DNA of 64,000 nt from Lytechinus pictus (lineage: Eukaryota; Echinodermata; Echinoidea; Temnopleuroida; Toxopneustidae), in contig NC_087247.1 of assembly GCF_037042905.1 (NCBI RefSeq), forward strand, positions 36,721,420 to 36,785,419, read 5' to 3'. The translations under genes and the position numbers were made by a program. The stretch's first letter is position 1. Each line of letters starts with the position of its first letter. Shown here piece after piece: positions 27,701 through 40,700 of the stretch. Under the pieces are notes generated by a model. That model did no database searches, was not told the origin of the DNA, and worked only from the letters and a program-made list of their open reading frames with translations.

Positions 27701-30700
27701 AATATTCTTTAGGTGGGCTGATGATGTCACATCCCCACTTGTTATTTTGTATTTTATTATATGAAATTAGGTTTATTCCAATTTTTTCCTCCAAGAACAA
27801 GAAAAATTTGATTTACAACTGATTTAGTGCATTAGATATGTATTGCTGCAACTTATTTCATTATAAGGGAGACATATTATTCACACAAGTATGAAATAAT
27901 GAAAAAAATATGATTTTATGTAATAACATAAGAAATGGAAAGTGGGGATGTGACATCATCAGCTCACATAATGAATATTCATGACGACTGTTTTCACAAA
28001 ATATTGCTAAACTTTAACTTCAATAACTTTATTATTTGTTTACCCATTTTGATGAAATTTTCGGCATTTTGCTCAGTGAATTCTACTCTATGTATTAAGA
28101 TATAAACATTTTCAGCCCGGACCATCCCCACTCACACGTATTGCGAGGTTAGTATACTAACCTCGCACCATGAACCGCGTTTGGCATTGGATTTCTAACT
28201 AGTGGGTTGCGCGTGCTGGGATCTTACTTCTGGTGTCCACGACACACGACTTCTATGGCTTGATGTTTCTGTGCGCGGCAGCATGTAATGAACCCTTGAG
28301 TGGACCATCCCTTTAACACTTGTTCACTGCAACCATCCTGCCTGTGGGGAATCTACAGGTAGGACTATTGTATGCCAATGCTGTACATAGCACACACTTT
28401 ACAAAATCATTAAAATATCACTTTTGTGACCAAAATTACTAATTTCCATACAGTTGCATTTTATTTTTCATTTATAGTAACTTGGGAATAATTTTTGTAT
28501 TCACCAGAGCGCTCAAAAACTTAAATTTTGGGCATATTTTTGTGTACGCCCTCTATTGGTGGAAAGTAATATGGCAAGAAAATTTTCATTTTCAATATGA
28601 CTGAGCTTGAGGCCTGGGCTGAGAAGTGGCAGCTACGTTTTCACCCAGATAAATGTACTGTTTTGAAGATTGGAAGAAGTAGATCTGACTCTGAGTATCA
28701 TATGACCAAAGGTTCGCAATCGGTTGTTCTACGTGAATGTGAGAGTGAGAGAGATTTAGGAGTTCAGGTAGACTCACGTCTTTCTTTCAAGGAGCACATT
28801 TCCAAAGTGGTGTCAAAGTCTAATAGACTGCTTGGTATTATAAGAAGAACTTTTGTACATTTGGATAAGACCTCAATTAAGCTTTTGTTTAAGGGTATTA
28901 TCGCCCAATCTTAGAGTATGGCCAGGCTGCGTGGTCACCGTATAAGCTTGGTGAGCAGAGGCGGATAGAGAGTGTCCAACGTAGAGCTACTAAGTTGATC
29001 CCAGGTATTAAGCACCTATCATACTCTGAACGTCTTCGCCTCCTGAAATTGCCATCACTCAGTCACAGACGTACAAGAGGTGACATGATTGACGTGTACA
29101 AATATCTGCATGGTTACTATGATACAAGTTCTGAGCTTTTCTGTCTGAGATATGGTGGGAAAACACGTGGTCATTCCTTAAAGCTAGAGAAAAGATATTC
29201 ACGTCTTGATGCGTAAGTTTTTCTTTGCTAACCGAGTGATAGATGTGTGGAACAGTCTCCCAAAAGATGTAGTTACTGCTTGTTCAGTGATTGCATTTAA
29301 GAATAGACTGGATAAGCATTGGGAGAAGATTGCCTATGATTTTGAGTGATTTTCGATTCTCGTGTGTTCTCATGGATTTTTTTTTTTTTTTTTTTTTTGC
29401 TGTCTACGAAAGTACGATACCCCTGCCACCCCTCCCTGCCAACATAAGTAGCACACCTAATTTTGTCTGAAGGAGAGCAGCAATAGACATTCTACTTTGA
29501 TCGATGAACAGGCTTAGTCCTACAACATCGTTGGAGTAAACTAAACTAAACTAATATCTATTTTTAATTAAGAAAAAATAATTTAAAGAATCAAATTTAC
29601 ATAAGAGCCAAGTTATATGGGCCTTATCGTCATCCAAGTCACTGGGGACAAACTTGAGACACACCTCAAATATCAGCAAACTTTCAATGGAATCCACGGT
29701 TGGAAGATTTTCCAAAGAAATCTATTGTTCGCGGTGCGAAATGGTGCGAAGCTTCTCACTGAACGGGGACTTCCTTCCACCACACGTTTTCCCATTGACA
29801 CAATAACATATGACTCGGACACTTTTTCAAACGACAATAATAGTCTTTTTCTTTTCTCTCCTGTGGCTGTATATTCTTCCAAGTTGATGAAACAATGATC
29901 AAAAACACTAAATAAAACAAAATTATTCACATTAAAAACACTATTTAACTGTCTAATTACTCCTCGTGATCCGAGTCCCCTTCCCGTGTTGAGACTGCCA
30001 ATTTCCCATAGGAGGGGACTCGGATAACGAGTAATAGTACTCCTCGTTATCCAAGTCCCCTCCTATGAGAAATTGGACAGTCTTAACACGGGAAGGGGAC
30101 TCGGATCACGAGGAGTAATAAGACAGTTAAATAGTGTTTTTAATGTGATTTTCATTGATTTTAATGATTCTTATTATCGAAAATATTCATTTATCATCTC
30201 TAGGAAACTGTCTAAAAGTGGCAGAGTGGTTTTGAAGAGGAGGGAAATGAGGGGTAGATGAATATCAACGGGTTAATTGCCGTTTTGTATTTTTAGGAGA
30301 GGGGACTTGGATCACGAGTAATAGTACTCCTCGTTATCCAAGTCCCCTCCTATGAGAAATTGGACAGTCTTAACACGGGAAGGGGACTCGGTTCACGAGG
30401 AGTAATAAGACAGTTAAATAGTGTTTTTAATGTGATTTTCATTGATTTTAATGATTCTTATTATCGAAAATATTCATTTATCATCTCTAGGAAACTGTCT
30501 AAAAGTGGCAGAGTGGTTTTGAAGAGGAGGGAAATGAGGGGTAGATGAATATCAACGGGTTAATTGCCGTTTTGTATTTTTAGGAGAGGGGACTTGGATC
30601 ACGAGTAATAGTACTCCTTGTTATCCAAGTCCCCTCCTATGAGAAATTGGACAGTCTTAACATGGGAAGGGGACTCGGATCACGAGGAGTAATAAGACAG

Positions 30701-33700
30701 TTAAATAGTGTTTTTAATGTGATTTTCATTGATTTTAATGATTCTTATTATCGAAAATATTCATTTATCATCTCTAGGAAACTGTCTAAAAGTGGCAGAG
30801 TGGTTTTGAAGAGGAGGGAAATGAGGGGTAGATGAATATCAACGGGTTAATTGCCGTTTTGTATTTTTAGGAGAGGGGACTTGGATCACGAGTAATAGTA
30901 CTCCTTGTTATCCAAGTCCCCTCCTATGAGAAATTGGACAGTCTTAACATGGGAAGGGGACTCGGATCACGAGGAGTAATAAGACAGTTAAATAGTGTTT
31001 TTAATGTGATTTTCATTGATTTTAATGATTCTTATTATCGAAAATATTCATTTATCATCTCTAGGAAACTGTCTAAAAGTGGCAGAGTGGTTTTGAAGAG
31101 GAGGGAAATGAGGGGTAGATGAATATCAACGGGTTAATTGCCGTTTTGTATTTTTAGGAGAGGGGACTTGGATCACGAGTAATAGTACTCCTCGTTATCC
31201 AAGTCCCCTCCTATGAGAAATTGGACAGTCTTAACACGGGAAGGGGACTCGGTTCACGAGGAGTAATAAGACAGTTAAATAGTGTTTTTAATGTGATTTT
31301 CATTGATTTTAATGATTCTTATTATCAAAAATATTCATTTATCATCTCTAGGAAACTGTCTAAAAGTGGCAGAGTGGTTTTGAAGAGGAGGGAAATGAGG
31401 GGTAGATGAATATCAACGGGTTAATTGCCGTTTTGTATTTTTAGGAGAGGGGACTTGGATCACGAGTAATAGTACTCCTCGTTATCCAAGTCCCCTCCTA
31501 TGAGAAATTGGACAGTCTTAACACGGGAAGGGGACTCGGTTCACGAGGAGTAATAAGACAGTTAAATAGTGTTTTTAATGTGATTTTCATTGATTTTAAT
31601 GATTCTTATTATCAAAAATATTCATTTATCATCTCTAGGAAACTGTCTAAAAGTGGCAGAGTGGTTTTGAAGAGGAGGGAAATGAGGGGTAGATGAATAT
31701 CAACGGGTTAATTGCCGTTTTGTATTTTTAGGAGAGGGGACTTGGATCACGAGTAATAGTACTCCTCGTTATCCAAGTCCCCTCCTATGAGAAATTGGAC
31801 AGTCTTAACACGGGAAGGGGACTCGGATCACGAGGAGTAATAAGACAGTTAAATAGTGTTTTTAATGTGATTTTCATTGATTTTAATGATTCTTATTATC
31901 GAAAATATTCATTTATCATCTCTAGGAAACTGTCTAAAAGTGGCAGAGTGGTTTTGAAGAGGAAATGAGGGGTAGATGAATATCAACGGGTTAATTGCCG
32001 TTTTGTATTTTTAGGAGAGGGGACTTGGATCACGAGTAATAGTATACTCCTCGTTATCCAAGTCCCCTCCTATGAGAAATTGGACAGTCTTAACACGGGA
32101 AGGGGACTCGGATCACGAGGAGTAATAAGACAGTTAAATAGTGTTTTTAATGTGATTTTCATTGATTTTAATGATTCTTATTATCGAAAATATTCATTTA
32201 TCATCTCTAGGAAACTGTCTAAAAGTGGCAGAGTGGTTTTGAAGAGAAGGGAAATGAGGGGTAGATGAATATCAACGGGGTTAATTGCCTTTTTATTTTA
32301 GAGGGGGGACTTGGATCACGAGGAGTAATTATGCAGACATTCTTGTTACCTAACGAAATAAAGCAATGGAGACTGTTAAGAGGGAGATGCAATTTGATTT
32401 ATTTAGTATAAACGTGATAGACGAAATAAAGCAAAATCATAAGAAACATATATATGAAAAGAGATTTATTTAGCATAAAAAGTACGACGAAATAAAGCTA
32501 TAAGGACTGAAAAAGAAGTAGATGCAATCCTGATTTATTTAGTAAATTAGGAATCAACGAAATAAAGCAATGGAGACTGACTGGAGGGATCTAGGGCCTA
32601 TTGATTTATTTAGTAAAAACGTAGACGAAATAAAGCAAATTTTATATTGTGAGAAACATAAAAAAGATGAATATAATCCTGATTTATTTATATGAAAAGT
32701 ACTAGTTTACGGAATAAAGCAATATAGATTGAAAAGAAGTAGATGCAATTCTGATTTATTTAGTAAATAAGGAATCAACGAAATAAAGCAATTGAGACTG
32801 AAGAGGATATAGGGCTTATTGATTTATTTAGTAAAAACGTAGACGAAATAAAGCAAATTTGATATTGTAAGAAACATAAAAAGATGAATATAATCCTGAT
32901 TTATTTATATGAAAAGTAATAGTTTACGAACTAAAGCAATAGAGAATGATGCAAATTCTGATTTATTACGCCAATAAAGTGGAGACTGAAAAGAGACAAG
33001 TAACACACAACTACGAGGTTGGTATAGAGACAGGTAGGACATGTTTTACGTTGTGAAAAATTGTCCGTGGATCCGAGTCACCGGGGACTTGGATCACGAT
33101 AATGCCGTTATATGATATAATAGCTGTATTGGAAACTGACAGTGTACTGTAAGAAAATCCACTCTAGGTGACACCGCAATACTTACCCGTGTTAATAAAG
33201 TGGGACTCCGCTCATGCGCGTTTGGGCCTCCCTAGCTTAGAACTAAGCACTAATATCACCTTAAAAACTAAATCTACAAGGTATGTATAATCTATTTACA
33301 ACTTTAATAATGTTTAATCGGTACTCACCGGTTCTTTTGATGTATTTTCTCAAGAATTCCCACGGATTTGTCTCAAATCTCGCGACAAACCACGTCGCCA
33401 TAGACAGCTGCATATTCTTTTTTATTTATAAATAAAGCGCCCCTTACGATAGTTGTTAACAACGCGGCCAAATCGTTAGGTTTTTTGCACTGTGTCCAAG
33501 GCTTTTTTATTTTGTTTGATTTTTTATTTTTTAATAAATATTTTGTTCAATAGCGATTTTTACGTCAAATATTAAATTTATATCACAAAATATTTTTTAA
33601 TTGTAGAAATATACATAATATTATGCAATAATTTATTCTATATATATTTTATAATAAAATTTATAATTGTTGCGGTCTTTAAAAAAGGATAGTCGATTGA

Positions 33701-36700
33701 TCAGGTGATGACCACACGTATCACGTGATCTGAAAATCAGCTTCATACCGCTTTGATCGCACTCGACGGTGACCGGACTGACTGCCAAAAAAAGATCGAA
33801 AAATGACTCAAATGTAAGTTTCCCTTTATTTTATTAAATTCAAATTAGGAATAGGAATATATTTAATGGGCAATCTTTTAATAAATGATAAACAAACGAG
33901 GACAAAACTCATATTTTGGGAGTAATATCATACTTGGGTGCAGGAAACAGTACGGTTAGAAGTTGGGAAATAATAAGATGGCAAATATAGCGATCTTCAA
34001 CGCTTATATATAAGCGTCGAAATTTGTAGCCATCTCCTTGTATTAGTCTATAATATACGACGTGTCAAATTGTAGCGAACTAGTTCGCCATTTCCAGATC
34101 TCCTCTATATATATATATACGAGGGGGAATTGTAGCGAACTAGTTCGCTATTTTCCAGATCTCCTCTATATACAAACGACGGGAAATTGTAGCGAACTAG
34201 TTCGCTATTTTTCGGATCTCCTCGATATATACACGAGGGGAATTGTAGCGAACTAGTTCGCTATTTTCCAGATCTCCTCTATATACAAACGACGGGAAAT
34301 TGTAGCGAACTAGTTCGCTATTTTTCGGATCTCCTCGATATATACACAAGGGGAATTGTAGCGAACTAGTTCGCTATTTTCCAGATCTCCTCTATATACA
34401 TACTACGGGATTTGTAGCGAACTAGTTCGCTATTTTTCGGATCTCCTCGATATGTACACGAGGGGGAATTGTAGCGAACTAGTTCGCTATTTTTTTATTT
34501 TTCCAGATCTCCTCTATATACATACGACGGGATTTGTAGCGAACTATATACGAGGGGGCATTGTAGCGAACTAGTTCGCTATTTTTTTGATCTCCTCTAT
34601 ATATACACCAGGGGGGAATTGTAGCAAACTAGTTCGCTATTTTTCGGATCTCCTCTACATGTATACGACAGGAAATTGTTGCAAACTAGTTCGCCATTTC
34701 TCATCTCCTCTCTAAAATATAAACATGGCAAACTGTAGCGAACTAGTTGGCAATTTTTCTGATCTCTTCATATACACGAGGGGGAAATTGTAGCGAACTA
34801 GTTGTCATTTTTTCCAAAGCTTACATTATTGTGAAGGCTTCAAAGTGAAAATCTGCAGGTTTTGGCTGTATATATTGATGCCATATTGTCAAATTGTAGC
34901 AGACTAGTTCGCTATTTTCCAGATCTCCTCTATATATATATACGAGGGGGAATTGTAGCGAACCAGTTCGCTATTTTCCAGATCTCCTCTATATCCATAC
35001 GACGGGATTTGTAGCTAACTAGTTCGCTACTTTTCGGATCTCCTCTATAAAATTATATACACGAGGGGGAATTGTAGCGAACTAGTTCGCTACAATTCCG
35101 TCTCTTGTATATATAAAGATTAGAAAAATAGCGAACTAGTTCACTAATTCCTCCTCGTGTATAAAATTTTATAGAGGAGATCCGAAAAATAGCAAACTAG
35201 TTCGCTACAATTTTCCGTCGTATATATAAAGAGGAGATCCAAAAAATAGCGAACTAGTTCGCTACAAAAGAAGAGATCCGAAAAATAGCGAACTAGTTCG
35301 CTATAATTTCCCGTCGTATATATATAAAGAGGAGATCTGGAAAATAGCGAACTAGTTCGCTATGATTTCCCGTCGTATATATAGGGAGAGGAAATCCGAA
35401 AAATAGCGAACAAATCCCGTAGTATGTATCTAGAGGAGATCTGGAAAATAGCGAACTAGTTCGCTACAATTCCCCCTCGTGTATATATCGAGGAGATCCG
35501 AAAAATAGCGAACTAGTTCGCTACAAAAGAAGAGATCCGAAAAATAGCGAACTAGTTCGCTACAATTTCCCGTCGTATATATATATAGAGGAGATCTGGA
35601 AAATAGCGAACTAGTTCGCTACAATTTCCCGTCGTATATATATATAGAGGAAATCCGAAAAATAGCGAACTAGTTCGCTACAAATCCCGTAGTATGTATC
35701 TAGAGGAGATCTGGGAAATAGCGAACTAGTTCGCTACAATTTCCCGTCGTTTGTATATAGAGGAGATCTAGAAAATAGCGAACTAGTTCGCTACAATTCC
35801 CCCTCGTATATATATATATAGAGGAGATCTGGAAAATAGCGAACTAGTTCGCTACAATTCCCCCTCGTATATATATATATAGAGGAGATCTGGAAATAGC
35901 GAACTAGTTCGCTACAATTTGACACGTCGTATATTATAGACTAATACAAGGAGATGGCTACAAATTTCGACGCTTATATATAAGCGTTGAAGATCGCTAT
36001 ATTTGCCATCTATAAAATACCGTTAGAAGTTCTAACCTGTTTTTAACGCATTGTTGCCTATGAGGTCCATACATGTAGGGATCCCAAAACGAAAATCTAA
36101 TTCTTAAAATCTATGTTTAAAAGCATTGAAAAGTACCTCACCTGAATCAGCATATTCAAAAACCCCAAGTGAATGACTTTTAGTGTTCCAAAGAGATCTA
36201 AATATCTGTTAATCTGAGGCGAAATTAGGTCCGAATTGTGACAGATTTGTGTACAAATTTCTCTTTGAAATTTGGTCGACACGTACGGCACAGAGCTCGG
36301 CACTGAACGAGGGATTGTGGGCGTGTCCTTTCTCGTCTCGGTCTATTATTACGCAAATACACAACTCGAACGAAAGTACGTTCACCGTATCAGTTAGTCT
36401 CGGATCCGAGCTTATACAAATAAACAATGATTAAATAACAAGAAAATAATAGAAAGAAGAGAAAAGGGAAAATGAATGGCTCAAATGCAGTCGTTTGGTG
36501 ACGGATAGTATGCTCTGACCTCTTGCTGATATAAGGATTAGATATGACATAAGTTTTATGCCATGATAACTAAAGCATGGGGGGGGGGCGAGGGCACTCT
36601 GACTTTCAAAATAATTAACTATTTAAACATCTATATCTAGGCAATTAAGGGAGGGTCCGGGATTTCCAAAGGGGGGGGGGCACTATTAGCCATGTTAGCG

Positions 36701-37686
36701 GTGGCAGTCAAAAAATTTAGGGGGGCACCAACATTTTTGACAAAAAAAGGTTATCAAAGGGGGGGGGGGGCCGAAAAAAAATTTAGCCCCCCAAAAAGCT
36801 AACAACATCCCCCATAGGCAGCGGGGGGGGGTGTGCCCCCCTAAATTTGAGGTGGGGGGACGATCGTCCCCCCCCCCCCTAATTTTTTGTTGATAACCTT
36901 TTTTTTTGCTTGTCAATTTTTTTTTCCTGCGTGCCCCCTAAATTCCAGTGGACCACCCTAAAAAATTAATGTGGTCTCCCCTAAAATTTGGGTTGATAAA
37001 CTTTTTGGGGGGAGGGGGCTTGTCACAAAATTTTGGTGGTCCCCCTCCCTAAATTTTTGATTTCCGCTGCCAATGGTCCCCACCTAAAATTTAGGGGGGG
37101 CATGGCCTATGGAGGGCACATTTTCCCGATGCAAATTTGATGAGCATTACAAAATATTTTTTTACCAAAAATTGAAAGTCATTTCGTCCATAAAAATTGA
37201 CAAGCAAAAAAATAGGGCATATATATATATATACTCACTTTCAAGGGGGCATGCTTGGGTAAAAAGGGCATGCTTATATTACAAATTACAATTTTGGCTC
37301 TCGATAATTATGCCCCTTGGATCCACCAGTAATCTAAGGGGAATTTTTTGTTTTTAGTTTTGATATGGCTACCTTCTCGGAGGGCGTCCTCGCCGCGGTA
37401 GCTGGATAGTGCTGCAAAAGAGTAGGCCTTATACATCTTTTGCAGCATTAACTGACACTCCGAGACTTATAATTTTACCTTATACTTAAAAAATGAATAA
37501 TAAAAAATAAAACATAAACACTTGTTTTTAGAGTAAGTTGATGCAAAATATATTCAGTCTGGGGCACTAGCGTACCTACGGGGGGGGGGCAGAGGGGGCA
37601 CTCTGCCCCCCCTGACGAGCCACAACCCATACAAAAGACCTTGTCAAATTTTTTTCTGGTACGAAAACAAATTGTTTTTTTGAAGA

Positions 37687-37723
<37 letters not shown>

Positions 37724-40700
37724 TGTCAAATTTTTTTCTGGTACGAAAACATAAATTTTTTAATTGAAGACCTTTTTTTTTTTTTTTTTTTTTTTTTGCT
37801 TGTCAAATTTTTTGGCGGCCGATTTTGCCCCCCCTGTGGAAAATCCTAGGTACGCCACTGGTCTGGGGCATGAAGACTTGGAACTCTGCCCCATATCATT
37901 GTGCTTGCCTCGCTCGATTTGTATCATAAAAAAAAAAAAAATGTTTCCACATTGAAATTTTGATCTAAGTACAATGGCCAGAAATAATAGTACGAATAAG
38001 CTAGCAGAATTTGTATCATATTACCCATATTATTGAACGCCAACGAAGGCAGTTTCTAAATCCTGTTTGCTTTATTCCACTTTTCCACTAAGATTCATCC
38101 CTTTTGCGTGTCATATGAAAGCAGTTTTGTGCGCAGATCTAGCGTACCGGTAGGACCACATGCAGTCATTAATAGGTCTCTTTAATTTTTTTTCCAAAAA
38201 TTGATGTCTCATGCTTTCTTTAAAATTAATAAATTAGAATCCTTGTATATGGCCCTGGGAAGTGGGGTGCTCGGGTTGTGACCCCCAAGTTTTTTTGTTT
38301 TTTTTAGCTGGTGGTGCGTTTTTTGTACACGTATATAGTTTAAAACAGGAAGAAGAATGACATTGATTTTTGTACCGCATTATTTTCATTAATAATTTTA
38401 TTGGTAGAAATAAAATAAAAAAAACATTTTTCAAAACTATTCCGCGGCTCCTGGAAGAATGGAGAGATAGACGGAAGGAGAGAAATAAATAGGATGAAGG
38501 GGTGGATCCAGCTTTCGCCAAAGGGGGGGGGGCAATTTTTTTTTCACCATTATTTTTCCCCAATCGGCCGCGCGAATATGATTTATATTTGTTTCTATGA
38601 AGAAATTGTCACTTCTTAGCTTTTGTCTTATAAATCAACATAAATATATGATATCATAACCCTTTTTATATAATGCGAGCTAATTTATTAAAAAAATTAT
38701 GTTTTTCCCCAAAGTTTGAAATTTCTGGGCAATGTTTATCATGAAAAAGATGTGTATGCAACTAAATAATTACTAAGAACGCGAAGTGCGAACAGAATTG
38801 AAATCATAGGCACTTTTTGTAACTTAAACAGGATAGGTATATAACTTAGCAATATTGATGCGAAGCGCGGGCACAAAATTGGAAGATTTAGACCTAAAAA
38901 CGAGACATGTCTAGTCATGTCTTTTAAATCATCATGGAAAAGGATGTCAAATTGCCGATCTTTGTTACTTTAATAATACTCGCGCAAAGCGCGAGCATAA
39001 TATTTTTGTATACGTTTTGAACTGATCAAAAAGGTACCTGTTAAGGACTGCTTATTTCACTTAGCCATGGAGACGTTACATATTTCAACAATAAAATAAT
39101 GCAAGCGCGAGCCAATTTTTTTTTACACTTCTACATAAAGAATGGAAAATTTTAATCGATTATTGTGACCATGAACAGGATCGTCGCTATAAAACAATTA
39201 ATGCGAGCGCGAAGCGCGAGCGGGAAAAAAAATCGAGATTTAGACCTAAAAAATGGGACACTCTATTCATGTTTTGTATAATAAGGATGAGTAATAGGGG
39301 TTCTTCCTACATAAAAAATGCGAGCACAAAGCGCTAGCAGAATTTTGTTTTTCAGAAACTGGATAATGATTGAAATACTAACAAGTTGAGTATCTAGATA
39401 GACATGCGCTCGCGTGTTTCCGATTTAGGCCTACAATCTAGGCATTCTGAATATATATTTTAACATGAAATTGAAAATCAAAGCGAGCGCGAAAATATTT
39501 GACATTCTGATCTGAAAAAGGGGTCAATTTCAGCTCAAGTACTTTGTGAGGTGGATTTGGATCGCACTTAATAAAGAGCTGATAGATTTGACAAAGGACC
39601 GGGACATGAAAGTGATGAATATCTTCCTATTCCTCTTGCTAAGCGCGAGATGAAACAGAAAGGACAATTAAACCATTACAATTAATATCTGATCTATAAA
39701 TGCCTAATGAGACGCGAAATCTGATGATAACATGGTATGAAAACTGGAAATTTCAAGCACTTTTGTAATTATGAATATGATGTATCAGGTAATATTTTTA
39801 ACCGTTTATGCGAGCGCAAGTCGCGAGCCAAAATTTTTATAAGGCCAAGTCACAAGGATTACCCTCCTTTTAACTGCCATTATCAATATGTTACTACATT
39901 ATAAATCATGTATTTACTCTACATATGCATTAAATTCTGTGAATCCCATAATCTTGAACCATTAATGCTTCTTTCTTTGACCCATGCTATTTCTGCCCAT
40001 TTATCTCTTGAGTGTTTTTTTTTCTCTCTCTCAAGGTGTGTATGGCACATTGAGGAGTATAGAATCATGTTGGAGATATTGAAAGGGGTAGAATAATTGA
40101 ATGAAATTTATGGGGGGGGGGGGGCAAAGATGTTGAGACAGAAAGGGGGGTTGAGAGAAAAGAGGGGAATTAACTATAAAGGAACAGCAGTCAGGAGAGG
40201 GAAAGAGAGAGAGAGGGGGGGGGGAGGAAATCGAAGGAAGATATGCATACGATAAAAGAGTCCTCGTAGAAAGAGTGAGAGAGAGAGGGGGGGGGATATG
40301 GAACTGAGAGATCATAATGAGATAAGAAAGAAGTAGTAGTGCATGGGCGGATCTATCGCCAATAGGGGGGGGGGGGGTGCCAATTCGTCTACGGCCAACT
40401 TGTCCACTCACTACATGGTCTACTTTCATTTAGTCTTATGCCAATCTGTCCATCAACATTTCGTCTAACAGCCACTGGTCCATTAACCATTTGGTACAAT
40501 CATCACTTTGTCTAATAACCATCTCGTCTATGACCATTTAGTCCCATAACCGGTTGGTCTAATACCCATTTTATTTTCATTCATTTTGCACAATAATACA
40601 CTTATAGTCCAATTAGATGAAATGGTATATGGACCAAATGGCTTTTGGGTCCACTGGTCATTAGACGGAATGGCATTAGACTAAATGAAGAAGAAAAAAG

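Noticed and set aside
30073..32268. A repeated 62-codon open frame (MDSLN...KRREMRGR) in each 287-bp unit
   Set aside because: It begins at TTG, not ATG, unit length is not a multiple of three, and its conservation is explained by near-identity of the whole repeat including noncoding parts.
33187..33260. A second exon for the MATWF peptide, ending at a GTAAGT donor
   Set aside because: The only acceptor that keeps the frame open has no pyrimidine tract; other acceptors hit stops.
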